A stretch of DNA of 64,000 nt from Typhlomys cinereus (GCA_023101885.1 JALPQD010000402.1:1509419-1573418); one strand, 5' to 3'; positions 35,773 through 47,970 are shown, counted from the first letter of the stretch. Notes: generated by a model from the letters alone, not told the origin. Program-made: numbers and translations.

Positions 35773-38760
35773 TAGTCAGCAGAATCATCAGACTAAAAGT
35801 GAGTTGGGAAGGAGCTGGTATGCTTCAGGGTGAGGGAGGAGCCCTAAAGCAAGAAGAGGCTCGACTGTCTCCTCTCAGGAAACCTTGCTGACTGAGCTGG
35901 GAGAAGGCTAGCAAAGGGAACAGCCTGAAATAATCCTATCAGTGAGACTCCCTGAAGCTTAGCGGTATTAAGCAAGGGAGAAGCACTAGAGCAGGAAAGG
36001 ACTGACTGACTTCTGTCAGTAAACTTTGCTAGTGCCATTGTGTCTGGATGAGGGAGGAGAATCCCAACAGATTCATTGACGATAGAACTAAGAATGGCTT
36101 GGGAAGGAGCGATTCCATCGTTCCTGCCATGGGCTGTAAGACCTGAAATAGGCTGAGCAGTTTGAGGGAGAAGCATCCATGGGAAGGAACATGACCATCC
36201 TTCCCCATGTGGGGTGTGACCAAGTACCCTCTGGCTATGGTGGTGCTGCTGTGGGTAGTGAGGTGGTAGCTAACGATAAGTCAGCAGGAGGCAGAGCATC
36301 TGTGGGGGAAATCCCAAGGTGACAGTTCTCATCTGTGTGGTATTGTGTGGTATGGTGTGGCATGAGTCTGGGGATGTTTTAAAAGTGATTAATGGCCCAT
36401 GTGACTAAGGAGACTCTTTAAGAACAGCTAACAGTCTGGAGCAAATATTGTGGTCATTGAGAGTAGCACAGCAGGGATGAGGGGATTAGCAAGAGTTGCA
36501 AAGATCACCTGGCTCTGTGCTGTAAGAAATGTATCTGAGGCTGTGTTGTTGCCTTACAGGGAACTAATTTGTGTGAAAGAGGAATTAGAAAGGGAAAGGG
36601 AGATACGGCTAATATTTCCTGTTATTAGCTTCTGACTTGGTGAGCAAATTGGATAAAAAAGAGGATTAGTCTAAATGCTATGGAAGCAGAGAAACTAAGT
36701 AACATAACCACCCATTCCTCTTTGAGACAAAGGCTGCATAATCTAAGCAGTATGAGGGAAATCAGTCCCTGACAGATTGGTTCATATGAGCAGTTAGAAA
36801 CACATGGTTATCACCTGCTGAGGTTCCTGTGAATGTCAGGAAGTGGAAGACTATAGAAGGACAGGCATTGTTGAGGCAACTGGGAATAAGAGAAGCAGTG
36901 TTTCATGTCCAGTTTGTTGGACAAGACAGAACTGTGTTTACAGGGAAATTAAGAAAAAAGTTAATTAAACTGGGACTTCAAGGATAGCATGGTGATTTAG
37001 TGGCGTTGCTGAGCCCCTTGGTAGAACATGACATTTACAGGGTTGGAGAGACTGTGACAGACCTGAGTGACTTACATCAGCCTGTAAATCAGGCTCAACA
37101 TGTAAATCAAGTCTGTAAATTGATAAAGGAATATGGAGGACCTAAGAAAAGGAAAAGACAGACAGATGTGGCAGGATTTATGTCAAGCTGGAGTTAAAGA
37201 GTGACAAAAAGCCAAATACTGCGCTAATGAAGTTCTGGGACGCTTTGAAGCTTGAGCAACAGTTCACAAAAGGAAGTCTAACATGTCCCAGGGGTGGAGA
37301 ATAATCACTCCAAAATAAACTGTGTACATTTCTCTCCTACAAAAAGATACTCTGGAAGCAGGAATTGCTTGCCCAGTCCACAGCTCCCACAGCATCCAGG
37401 CATGGTGAAGGGAGAGACAAAAAGACTGTCCACAGCTGCTTTGTTAGTCCAGAACCTTCCAGATCCAGGGTTCTCACGTCAGCCAGGGAGAGTAAGACCT
37501 GTTTCTTCCTTTGCCTTGGGAAAGGTCCAGCAGCTTGTGTCAGCCCCCACGGAAGGTAAGGAGACACATAAAATCCCCATAGAAGCAACCAAGAGGAGGA
37601 AACAAGATGTTGGCTCAGGAAGAACACCTTTAGAAAGTCACATAAGATGGTAACTCACAATGTTCTTTTTATTTTTTTTTTGATTTTTTATTTTTTTATT
37701 AAAAATTTAATTATACATTTTAAAATTTTTTACCAGTTCCCTCCCTCCCCCCTCCTCTCCCTCCCCTTCCCCCAGTGCCTCCCCCCCAATTCCCAGAGAG
37801 TCCTTTATTGTGTACGCCTAACTCTCCACTGGGTCCTCCTCTCCGATGACATATAAGGACCCAGTGGCATTTCCATAAGCCCTTTCTCTTGTTCCCCTTA
37901 AGCATAAGATCACTACTATGGCTGTCAATCCCTTGCCTCCAGGGGTCTCGGTGCCCTTAACAGATGCTAGACTTTATGAGGACAACAGTGCACTGGACAT
38001 TGCGCAGGGCATGCAAAGTCCCATTATGATTGCTTTGGCCCCAACTATTGTTGAGAATCTTGCAAATCGTTGCTCCTCCCATCCTTTTGCTCTTACAATC
38101 TTACCGCCCCCTCTTCCGCAAATGTCCCTGAGCTCCAGGATGGGGAGAGATTAGGCTGGCCTAGTTCTATGTGATTGATATAGAGTCTCTGAAGTTCTGG
38201 ATTGTGGTTTGTTGATTTTCTTTTGCAGTTTTGTGCCCAGCAGAATGGAGTGAAAGGAATTGCAGGAGCAGCAAAACAATGTTCTTTTTAGAAAGCAATT
38301 GATACAAGCTATGGAAAACTTTCATGTTGTTTTTGGATCTTGGTAATGTTTTCCTTCAGTATCCTTTCAATTGTTGGCTCCTGAGGTCACCTGATTCTTG
38401 GAATGAAGTGGAGTGAGATTTTGGAGATACTTCCAATTCCTTATAAAAAGTTTTATTATATAGATGATGTAATGCTAACCTGAATATATTACAGATTTGG
38501 AAACCCATATAGAAATCACACAAGTGCACCTGAAGGGAAGATGGGAAAGTAGTTCACAAAGAGTGCATGGATCAGGAACAACTGCAAGATTTGGGAGGAA
38601 ATTTATGGTCCAAAACTTTGGCATATCTGCTAACAGGAATTATGACAAGTGAGAAAGTGTGTCACTCTTTCAAATGTTTGTATGGATATGTTGTGGCCAG
38701 TTCCTTAGCTTCTGATGTTGATATGAATTCTGCTGCCAAACTGGATTATACATTGTAACC
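35773..38760 (+). mobile_element. Degraded endogenous retrovirus interior (gag and pol remnants)
   Basis: Gag-like open stretches lie near 36450-37200 (for example 37000-37197), all with stops in between. A reverse-transcriptase remnant near 38445-38760 keeps the YIDD catalytic motif (38459-38470), followed by a typical 'LG..LWS.K' region. The motif suggests a class III (ERV-L-like) element; class is uncertain. An L1 at 37674-38275 splits it. No env or 3' LTR is recognised, and no intact frame remains. Confidence 0.6.
37674..38275 (-). mobile_element. L1 3' UTR insertion with 5' inversion
   Basis: Minus-strand 3' UTR (to about 38236) of the type-II tail variant, followed by about 40 bp of the same 3' UTR in plus orientation (GCAGGAGCAGCAAAAC at 38262). 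This is the classic twin-priming structure. The target-site duplication ACAATGTTCTTTTTA flanks the whole, near 37658-37673 and 38276-38290. Confidence 0.85.
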
Positions 38761-38963
38761 AGAATTGTATATCAGAATACAAATAATATGGTTCGTTTTC
38801 TAACTCAGACCTACATTTTGTTGGGATTCAAGAAACTTCACTGGAAGTATATGCCCTGTAGTAATCTTAACTCTTAATGAACAGCTTTGCATGCCAAGTC
38901 ACATTTTCATGTTTTCTCCTGAAATGTTCTGTCCCTTTGTCTCCACCAGACTGCTTTTGAATC

Positions 38964-39616
38964 ATGAGAGACGAAATTGCAACAGCAGTTTTCTTTGTCA
39001 TAAGATTGGTGAAGAAACATAGAAAGCTGAGTAAAGAACAGTTGGAAAACTTTTTATTAAAGCTGATGACAATGTTCGAAATCTACAGAGGCCACTGGAA
39101 CCCTGACTACCCTTCTAAAGGGCAAGCCTTCAAGTGCATCAGGATAAATAGTAATCAGAATAAAGACCCCACTTTAGAAAAGGCTTGTGCTGAGAATAAT
39201 GTGAAATTTTCTCACCTGGGACTTCCAAAGCAGATGACCATATGGGTGGATCCCTTTGAGGTGCTGTAGGTACAGTGAAAAAAAAATCTATTTACAATCA
39301 CTTCTTTTAAAGGCAGATGAGAAGAATGGGCACTGGCTTAGCAAATCACTCATGCCATCAACAAGGCCAGGCAGATTTTTCTGGAACATCTTCCGATAAG
39401 GAGAACGGTAGCAAGAAGCCCCTCACCATTGCCAAAGTTAGCAATCCCAAGAGTATCTACAACTTGAAACAGCCCTTCCAACCTTGGTTACACCTCCCCC
39501 GAAGAAAGTATGTGACAGATGACCAAGTGGGCCTCCTCGAGACCACCCACCACCTGATGCCTAGGAATCCCCGGTGCTGCAGGCCTGTAGAGCACCAGAT
39601 GGACAGGTACCACTGA
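38964..39616 (+). pseudogene. Btg4-ps: Processed BTG4 retrocopy (disrupted)
   Basis: An intronless stretch matches BTG4 from the start methionine. The N-terminal BTG/Tob domain reads [19 protein letters not shown], and the conserved boxes include the [19 protein letters not shown] segment and [17 protein letters not shown] 2-base deletion at the point where the family has two cysteines breaks the frame at about 39265, with further shifts until the C-terminal part resumes (KVSNPKSIY, then LKQPFQPWL) and ends at TGA 39614-39616. BTG4 is an oocyte and early-embryo adaptor that links CCR4-NOT deadenylase to maternal mRNA; germline expression fits its retrocopying. A0 to A10 stretches at about 39725 and AATAAA-like signals at 39900-39940 are possible 3' ends. 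The copy should be inactive. Confidence 0.88.
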
Positions 39617-40043
39617 GTCAACACAAATGTTAGTGTGGTGGCTAGGTGGGATGTGGGAGCTTGGAAAAGACATCTTCTTTGCCTAATGCACAAATGAGTC
39701 TAAAGTAAAGAAATCTCCCAAACAGAAAAAAAAAATCACCGTGTTAGGGCTGAGAGTGTGGCTAATCTGCTTTTAGCTGTGCTTTTAATTAGTATTTAAC
39801 TTCATAGGAAGTTTTATGTAATATTAGTGAATGTGCCCAGTAAGGGAATAGAATGGAGATACCATCTGTGACAAAAAAAAAAATGTGAAAAGTAACAGTT
39901 GAAATAAAATGCAGTTTTTAGTTAAAAAGAAGAATAAATTCCTTGTTCTTCTAAGTTCTTTGGCTGTGAATTTATAACAGAATACCACATTCATATACAC
40001 ATATACATTCATACACATATACACATATATTGAAGTAGGAAAA
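39617..40043. other. Probable 3' part of the BTG4 retrocopy, then intergenic
   Basis: No other gene. The A-rich run at 39725-39736 and AATAAA-type signals near 39905 and 39932 could mark the retrocopy 3' end. No target-site duplication was found. Confidence 0.35.
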
Positions 40044-40260
40044 AGAAAAATGAAAACATAAGGTGTGGGAAGATGGTTGGTAGGTAAAGTGCCAGCCACA
40101 TAATCATGAGGACCTGAGACTGGATAACCAGAAACCACATAAAATCCAGGCATGGCTGTGTGCATCTCTAATCCCAGTGCTAGAGAAGCAGAGACAGATG
40201 GATCACAGGGGCTTGATAAAATGGCGAGCTCCAGATTCAGTAAGACAATGTCTCAAAAAA
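40044..40260 (+). mobile_element. B4-like composite SINE (ID/tRNA plus B1)
   Basis: A tRNA-like head (GATGGTTGGTAGGTAAAGTGCC) is followed by a B1-type body (CAGGCATGGCTGTGTGCATC, CTAATCCCAGTGCTAGAGAAGCAGA, AGACAATGTCTCAAAAAA). B4 elements occur in mouse-related rodents. Confidence 0.75.
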
Positions 40261-40382
40261 TAATGTGGAAAGCAATAAAGGAAGATTCCTGGAGCTGACC
40301 TGTAGCACATATGCAAATTCAAAATTTTATTTTGAATCAAGCAGTCAAATCATGTTACTTCTGTGCAAGTACATGGGGGAGG

Positions 40383-40598
40383 AGGCCAGTGAGATGGCTT
40401 AATGAATAAGGCACTCACAAACCCGGTGACCTGAGTTCAGTCCCCAGAAGCCCACATGGTAGGAGAGAACTGACTTCTGGAAGTTGTTCTTTGACCTCAA
40501 CCTATGCACCATGGCATGCATGTGTGTGCCCTCCTCTTTCTGATGTACACATAAATAAACAAACACATAAACAACAAATAAATTTTTAAAAATGAAAT
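40383..40598 (+). mobile_element. B3-like SINE
   Basis: GGCCAGTGAGATGGCTTAATG head, GACCTGAGTTCAGTCCCCAGAA B-box, 'GCACCATGGCATGCATGTGTG' body, A-rich end. Confidence 0.8.
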
Positions 40599-40929
40599 CA
40601 GCAATATGTTGTACAAGCTTTAATCTTTTTCCTAATCATACAAGCTCAATAGGTACCCCCGATGATTGTACAAGCTTTATGTACAAGGTGCAGTGGGTGA
40701 AGTCAGTATCCAAGAGTTAAATCGGGGGACTGGGATGAGAGACAAAGCTTCCTCAGAAACCCCCATTATAAAAAAGAAGAAATCCCCAACATGCCCTCTC
40801 ATGTCTCCATGCACCATCCTGTGATGATCTGTAGATTTCACATGTATTAGACAAGGACCTTTCAGTGGGTACCTACATTGTGTAACACTATGAAGTGCTC
40901 ATGTTACAAGTCCATGTAGTACCCTAGTC

Positions 40930-41390
40930 TGCAATTTTCCAATTTATTTTTGTCTTTAAAGTTTCACACATGAATATAATTAATTTAAGACATTTTTACT
41001 GATTGCTACACTATACTATCTCCCACCTTTTCCAATTGAAAACCTTCTTCCCAACCACTTTCCATCTTCCACTATCTCTCTGAATGTGAAGCCCACTGAG
41101 TTTCACCTGGTTTCCTTTATTAGCAGGTGCCTGAGCACTTTCCCAAGCAATGATGATATACCACGGAGTTCATCACTAAAGAAAGTAAGTTCCTTCTCCA
41201 TCATCTAGCATTGACCCTCAGAAATCTCTTAAGGAGATGGGAACCTCCAAGATCTCCTCCCTTCCATGGTGAAATGTTGACAGGTCAAATCCTGTCTTGT
41301 GGAAGTGCACACATATTCAGTAAGGTCATGGGTGCATCAGCACTGTCGTGTCCAGAAGATACTATTGGCCTTCATGCATGTATGTGCAAG
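40930..41390 (-). mobile_element. Old L1 3' UTR fragment
   Basis: Homologous to about 44420-44965 in the window (both have CATCTAGCATTGACCCTCA/CATCCAGCATTAACCCTCA and TGATGAAATG-type text). Resembles old rodent L1 3' UTRs read antisense. No gene. Confidence 0.5.
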
Positions 41391-41700
41391 TACATATACA
41401 TGTGAGTGTACATTCATGTGCAGACCCAAGGTTGATATCGGTAATCATCCTTCATTGCTTTTCCACCTTAATATTTTTAATTGGAAGCTCTTATTAAACC
41501 CAGAACTCTCCTTTAGGGCCGATCTGGCTAGTCAGCTTGCTCTGGGAACTCCTAGGATCCACTGTCCATGATTGGAATTATAGGCAAGCTGCCACACCCA
41601 TCAGCTTTTTATGTGGGATTCAAGGATCTGAACTACTGTAGTTTTGTTTGAATGGCAGTCACTTTAATCACTGAACCATCTCTCCAGTCCATCCTCCATG
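41391..41700 (-). mobile_element. B4-like SINE, antisense
   Basis: Reads as tRNA-like SINE on the minus strand: the complement of 'AACCATCTCTCCAGTCC' at its end is a GGACTGGAGAGATGG head, and the interior 'GGCAAGCTGCCACACCCATCAGC' is B4-like. Confidence 0.6.
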
Positions 41701-42166
41701 AGACAATTTCTATATGATTCTTTGCTTATCTCAGCTCCTCCCTGTGTTCCATGGATTTATTAAGTTTGTTCTCTCAAGTGTAGAATAAGTTTCTTAGAAG
41801 TATTGGTCATTTTCCTTAATTTTTTATAGGTGTGTGTGAGTGTGTGTGTGTGTGTCTGTGTGTGTGTTGCAGTCTCAACTTTATCCTCTGTTCCTGAAAT
41901 TCATTTTCTGAATAATCTTGTTGGTGATACTTTCTAATGTATTTTAATTCATTTGGTTGTTTCTAACATTTCCTGAATTTCTGATTGGTCCTTCTCGAAT
42001 GTCTCAATATTTCCTCTGACTTTTAACGCTATACTTGCAAGTTATTCTTAGTTTCATCCATTTAAAAACTATCTTGTTTGGGTTTTCCATTTGGATACAT
42101 GGGTCAACTGGACAATTGAAAACTAAAGGAATTAGCTGTTCTATATCCATAAGAAGAGGTGAAAGA
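41701..42166. other. Intergenic with (TG)n microsatellite
   Basis: (TG)n at about 41831-41868. The rest has no recognised gene, and its right edge (42151-42166, AAGAAGAGGTGAAAGA) is a target-site duplication. Confidence 0.5.
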
Positions 42167-43580
42167 CAGTACAAACAACGACAAATGCTGGAGAGGATGT
42201 GGGGAGAGGGGAACTCTCCTACATTGTTGGTGGGAATGCAGGCTCATACAGCCACTCTGGCGAGCCGTCTGGAGATTCTTAAAGAAATTAAAGATTGAAA
42301 TGCCATATGACCCTGCTATCCCACTTTTGGGAATAACCCCCCAAGCAGCAGAGGTTCGCCTCGATAGCACAAGCTCGACCATGTTCATAGCAGCACTGTT
42401 TACAATAGCAAAGTCATGGAATCAACCTAAATGTCCAACAGTTGACGAGTGGATAAGGAAACAGTGGTACATCTATACAATGGAGTACTACTCAGCCATC
42501 AAAAATGATGAATTACTGGAATTTGCTGGGAAATGGATGTCATTAGAAAGAATTATATTAAGTGAAGTATCCCAAACCCAGAAAATTAAGCGCCGTATGT
42601 ACTCCCTAATAGGTGGCTCCTAGTACCAAACTCGCCCAGCCCACATTGGGACACTCAAAAGTAAACCTATGTAACACAGTAATTGCAAGGATTATGAACA
42701 AGAGAGATGGGTTAGGAGGGCCACACCAGAAACAAGGAGAGAGGAGACCATGTTGCAGCAGAGAAAATAGGCCTCCATCAAGGTCTGCAAGTAAGTAATG
42801 AGAAACCTGGTTAAGTTCACAGACGTTCTTTCCTGATCTCACCAGAAGGGGAGGGCATATAGTCTAGCAGATAAAAAGTAATCATTTTGCAAATGGGTGA
42901 TGGACCCCTCCCTCAGTGAGGTTTCCTACTCTTATTGCATCTACCCTTGAATGTGCTATTACAACAAGACTCCAGTTTAACAGCTTTTTGTCTCTGGCCA
43001 GGGGGGTGACATACAGTGCCCAGCAGAATGGAGTGAAGGGAATTGCAGGAGCAGCAAAACTGCAAAAGAAAATCAACAAACCACAATCCAGAACTTCAGA
43101 GACTCTATATCAATCACATAGAACTAGGACAGCCTAATCTCTCCCCATCCTGGAGCTCAGGGACATTTGCGGAAGAGGGGGCGGTAAGATTGTAGGAGCA
43201 AAAGGATGGGAGGAGCAACGATTTGCAAGATTCTCAACAATAGTTGGGGCCAAAGCAATCATAATGGAACTTTGCATGCCCTGCGCAATGTCCAGCGCAC
43301 TGTTGCCCTCATAAAGTCTAGCATCTGTTAAGGGCACCGAGACCCCTGGAGGCAAGGGATTGACAGCCATAGTAGTAATCTTATGCTTAAGGGGAACAAG
43401 AGAAAGGGCTTATGGACATGCCACTGGGTCCTTATATGTCATCGGAGAGGAGGACCCAGTGGAGAGTTAGGCGCACACAATAAAGGACTCTCTGGGAATT
43501 GGGGGGGAGACACTGGGGGAAGGGGAGGGGAGAGGGAGGGAACTGGTAAAAAATTTTAAAATGTATAATTAAATTTTTAA

Positions 43581-43611
<31 letters not shown>

Positions 43612-43623
43612 TATAAAAAAAAA
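42167..43623 (+). mobile_element. L1, 5'-truncated in ORF2, type-II 3' tip
   Basis: ORF2 C-terminus is open to 42623 (ending MYSLIGGS), then the 3' UTR. Instead of the 'TTAAGTTTGTATG' tip it ends 'ACTGGTAAAAAATTTTAAAATGTAT'. The 16-bp target-site duplication AAGAAGAGGTGAAAGA (42151-42166 and 43624-43639) is perfect, so insertion is recent. Confidence 0.92.
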
Positions 43624-43639
43624 AAGAAGAGGTGAAAGA

Positions 43640-44000
43640 GGGACAAACTTTCTCCATTGTCAGCATACCTTTTGCCAAAATGCCCAACCAGTTCTCTCCT
43701 TCATATCCACCTACCCAGGGACTGGTTCTACCCATTATAGGCTGTACCTTCTCACATCAGTTAGATAATCTCCCACAGAGTTGCTCAGTTTGCCTTATTA
43801 AGCAATTCATCAATGGTATGCCTAAAGGCCCGGTGTCTAAGGGCTTCCGATGTTGGTATGAATTCTCCTGACATGCTGATAAGCTGTAACTGAGAATTGT
43901 AGGCTGGAATAAATCCCTTGTTCCAAAAAGTTGCTTGGGTCCTATGTACAGTCAACAACAGAAGAGAAACTGCTAAAGACATAATTGAAGACTGTATGCT
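43640..44000. repeat. Old repeat, LTR-like
   Basis: Shares text with 23090-23170 and, near 43850-43935, with the AATAAA-ended repeats at 3600 and 38685. Family not identified. Confidence 0.35.
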
Positions 44001-44419
44001 CTTGATACAAAATTTTCCCTCTCTTCTCAGTAATCTGGTTTCTTTCTCTCCTGAGGTGTTCATTTGAGTCACTCTCTACAGGTACGAGAATGCTAAACTC
44101 AAGAAGTACAGATTATTTAAGCTCTGCACACCTTTCCAGATGACAAGGACTATAAGTGCCAACACTACATTCTGCTAGGGTTTTCTGACCTAAGTCCCCC
44201 TGCCCACACAAAGTGCTCTTCCCTGTCAGTTGGAGATCAAACTTTCCACAAACTCGTTCTCTTTGTGATTTGTGCAGTGAAAATACCTCAAGCTGAGTGT
44301 TTTCATGTGGCAGGCACAGTTATAATGGATGAGGAGGGTGAGATATTTTCTCTGACTGCCAGGCTGGTGTTCAGATTCCCTTGCCACACTTTCTGCACTC
44401 ACAGTTCATTTTTATTAAT

Positions 44420-44990
44420 TTATTTATATTCTCTGGCACTTTGATATATTTATATTTAACCTCTTAGTATCTGATCCAATTCCATTTGCTTTTCCCACTG
44501 CAAACTTCCTTCTTCCCCACCTGTCTCCCTCCTACTTTCATGTGTTTTTGCACATAGAACCAACACACTGAGTTTTATTCTGAGCACTTGCTGGAACATG
44601 GTTGATAATCAGTGAGTATACCTTTGAAAAAAGTATTCCTCTATGCCACCTCAACCCCATCCAGCATTAACCCTCAATAGTCTCTCAGGAAGGTATGAAG
44701 TCTTTTGAGACTTTTTCCTTCCTTGATGAAATGATAGGTGAAATCTCATTGTGTGCACACTTTCATGCTTCTCCTGCTCTATCCTGCACTCCTGTGTGTA
44801 CCAACCAGGTTCTCTTTTCTGAGTTCCCCAAAGCTGCACCTATATGAGACTTTAACATTGTACACAAATGACTCTGACCCAGGGGTGTGGCTGAAGTATT
44901 TCTGGGCTGGGTGCAGTTGCCATGACACCAGCAGAGGCAGCTGTGGTGATATCCTCATGACCGTTGTGAATTCAGCCATGGTGTGCAGTT
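44420..44990 (-). mobile_element. Old L1 3' UTR fragment
   Basis: Paralog of 40930-41390. Short ORFs in it carry no recognised domain. Confidence 0.45.
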
Positions 44991-44999
44991 GAATACAAT

Positions 45000-45865
45000 C
45001 TCTGGTGAAAATTTGTTGCTGGAAATATAGTCAGGGTCACACTACTTGAACTGAGAACGCTACTTGAACTGAGGTATTTCAGGCTGGCAACTTTACTTCT
45101 GCAGAAGAGTATGTAGCCCTCAGAAAACTCACTGACTAATCACACAAAATAGAGGGGTCCACTCACCTTTTAACCTAACACAAGATTAACCTTGTCCTTT
45201 TAGCCTTGTCCAATTGGTCAGAGCTCAGTTTCACACTCCCATTGATCCTTTTATCTAATTTACAAGAGGCAGGAGTTGATGGACAGATTGAGTTCTTTAT
45301 GACTGGGAAAGTATCTGGTAAAGAATATTCCAGAAGGCAGTTGTGTAAGCAAGAACTTGTAACACAGACTGGGGAGTGCATAGAAAATGTGGGTTTCCAT
45401 AATTTTATAGAAAAGACTCCTAAAGAATCAACGCATATGGACACTTCAAATGAACGGGCCTGTGTTTCTTATCAAAGGAATTGGGTGTGCATGAAGAAAA
45501 GCAGCGTACAAATGCTTTAACAGAAAGGATGAAATTCTGCTTTCTGAATACTGACTCTGTAGGTAGTTTACAGCATACACTTTTAAGGATAATGCACTGG
45601 GTACCTAATATGATTGCAATCATGGGGACTGCTGCAGTTGAAAGCACTTAGTCCAATGATGGGAGAAGTTTGCTGTCACATAGAGCAAACACTGGTCAGG
45701 CAGTGAGTTGTTGAAGTTGGGAGCAGTGTGGTCCATGGGTTCAGGAGTACTGGTCCTCCCTTCACTGCATTTATCCACTTGTTCAGACATGCCTTCTAAT
45801 CTACTGGACTATCCCAAAGTATCAAATATTTTTAAAAATTTATTGTTGTTATTATTATTGTGCGT

Positions 45866-45916
<51 letters not shown>

Positions 45917-46031
45917 GGTCCATATAAGCCATAGAACAAGTATGAAAGTCAGGGGACAACTTTTAGGAGCTGATTCTCTTTCCACTTTGTTGGGAAAGAT
46001 TTTTTGCTATTTCTGCCACACTGTCTTGTCA
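45000..46031. other. Intergenic with (TG)n microsatellite
   Basis: A plus-strand ORF at 45206-45520 (104 codons) has no recognised family, start context or codon bias, and is left uncalled. (TG)n lies at about 45860-45914. Confidence 0.4.
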
Positions 46032-46567
46032 TGGTTTGAATGTGAGTCACCTGCCCCCTACAGGTCAAGTGTTTGTATCCTTTTCTGGTTTTGATCTTTA
46101 GTAAGGTTGTGACACCTTCAAGAGACAAAGTCTTACAGGAAGAAAAAAAGTCCCAAGGAGTGAGTCTTGAAAATTGGTAGCCCTTCCCTGCTTCCTCAGA
46201 CTCTCTGGCTTCTTCTGCCTCTTGAAGTAACATAAACTGATTTCCTGCTTTGGTCACTGTCTGCCATGCTTTCTGGTATGTATTGTCCACCAGAAGTATA
46301 CTACATCTCCCTCTGGAAACAAGAGCCAAATAAATAACTCTTTCTCCTAATGGACCATATAAAAGGGACCACAGAATATAGGAAAGAGAGATTCCAGGAA
46401 TGCTCTGGCCATATGGAGGTCTGCTGTGACTTAGTGTGCCAGCTTCAGCCATGCTGTCTCTGCCATGTGTCTTCCCTCTGGAATTGTAAATTGAATAAAT
46501 CTCCCTTTCTCCTATAAGTTGTTTGACTTTGGGTGCTCTCTCACAGCAATACTAAAGAGTAACCATT
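46032..46567 (+). mobile_element. LTR related to the 27727-28131 element
   Basis: The 3' half matches the reverse complement of 27727-28131: 'CTATAAGTTGTTTGACTTTGGGTG', then 'AAGAGTAACC.TTACA'. AATAAA at 46493-46498. Left boundary estimated from the TGGTTTGAATGTGAG text; no clean target-site duplication was seen. Confidence 0.6.
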
Positions 46568-46568
46568 A

Positions 46569-46820
46569 CACAATCTGACAGTTCATATGGAAGCACAAAA
46601 AGCACATATAGTAAAAACAAACCTGAGTAACAAAAATTCTGCTGGAGCTATCACCATACCAAATCTTAATCTCATCATACACATCAATGGATAAGGGTTG
46701 AAAACCTAATCATAAGCTCATATACCTACAGTCATCTGCTTTTTGATATAGGTGTTCAGAAAAGCCATTGGAAAAAGGACAGTACCTTCAACAAATAGCG
46801 CTGGCAAAACTGGATATCTG
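46569..46820 (+). mobile_element. Old L1 ORF2 segment (host of nested insertions)
   Basis: Diverged ORF2 text (TTGATATAGGTGTTCAGAAAAG) that continues at 47382 after the L1 insertion. Confidence 0.7.
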
Positions 46821-47381
46821 GCAAAACTGCAAAAGAAAATCAACAAACCACAATCCGGAACTTCAGAGACTATATCAATCACATAGAACTAGGACAGCCT
46901 AATCTCTCCCCATCCTGGAGCTCAGGGACATTTGCGGAAGAGGGGGCGGTAAGATTGTAAGAGCAAAAGGATGGGAGGAGCAACGATTTGCAAGATTCTC
47001 AACAATAATTGGGGCCAAAGCAATCATAATGGGACTTTGCATGCCCTGCGCAATGTCCAGCGCACTGTTGCCCTCATAAAGTCTAGCATCTGTTAAGGGC
47101 ACCGAGACCCCTGGAGGCAAGGGATTGACAGCCATAGTAGTGATCTTATGCTTAAGGGGAACAAGAGAAAGGGCTTATGGAAATGCCACTGGGTCCTTAT
47201 ATGTCATCGGAGAGGAGGACCCAGTGGAGAGTTAGGCGTACACAATAAAGGACTCTCTGGGAATTGGGGGGGAGGCACTGGGGGATGGGGAGGGGGTTTG
47301 GGGGGAGGAGGGGGAGGGAGGGAACTGGTAAAAATTTTTTAAATGTATAATTAAATTTTTAATAAAAAAATATTTTAAAAA
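46821..47381 (+). mobile_element. L1 3' UTR insertion, type-II tip
   Basis: 3' UTR fragment with 'ACTGGTAAAAATTTTTTAAATGTAT' tip, flanked by a perfect 13-bp duplication AACTGGATATCTG at 46808-46820 and 47382-47394. Confidence 0.9.
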
Positions 47382-47718
47382 AACTGGATATCTGCATGCA
47401 GAAAATTGAAACTGGATCCTTACCTGTCACCATGTACAAAAAAAAATCAACTCCAAATGGATCAAGGACCTTAATATTAGACTAGAGACCTCAAAAACCT
47501 TAGAAGAAATAATAGGGAATTGCTAGGCCAACATTTTCTAAACAAAACCCCAATTGCACAAGAAATAGAACCATACTCAGTAAGTGGTAGGTAATAACAT
47601 TAAAGAGTTTTTGTTCAGCAAAAGATATTGGTAACCAAGTAAAAGGACAACTCTGACAGAGGAATATCCAGAGTGGACAAAGAACTCAAAAAGCATTCCA
47701 ATCAAAAGTGGGCCTTGG
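47382..47718 (+). mobile_element. Old L1 ORF2 segment (host continued)
   Basis: Continues the host reverse-transcriptase C-terminal text up to GTGGGCCTTGG. Confidence 0.7.
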
Positions 47719-47956
47719 CAATGCAACTGAGTCCTTACACCTCATTAGAATGAGGACCCAGAGGGAATCTTGACATTCACACTAAAGGATGCTACAGGGA
47801 TGGAGAAGGAAGAGGGGACCATGGGAGAAAGGGAGGGAGAAGGGGAAAGGAAGGTGAAAAGGGGGGAGGAGCAAGGGGGTCTGGGGAGGTGTGGAGGGAC
47901 AGAGGGGACCAGGGTACCTATTAAGTTTGTATGTGTGAAAAAAATTAATTAATTAA
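47719..47956 (+). mobile_element. L1 3' UTR fragment, nested
   Basis: Short, diverged 3' UTR piece with polypurine tract between GTGGGCCTTGG and ATGGGTCTTGG. Confidence 0.7.
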
Positions 47957-47970
47957 AAAATGGGTCTTGG

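Noticed and set aside
38567..38758. Independent small gene
   Set aside because: It continues the reverse-transcriptase-like reading of the ERV remnant, so it is part of that pseudogene.
45206..45520. 104-codon plus-strand ORF
   Set aside because: No domain, no conserved paralog, no splice or start support; length expected by chance in 64 kb.
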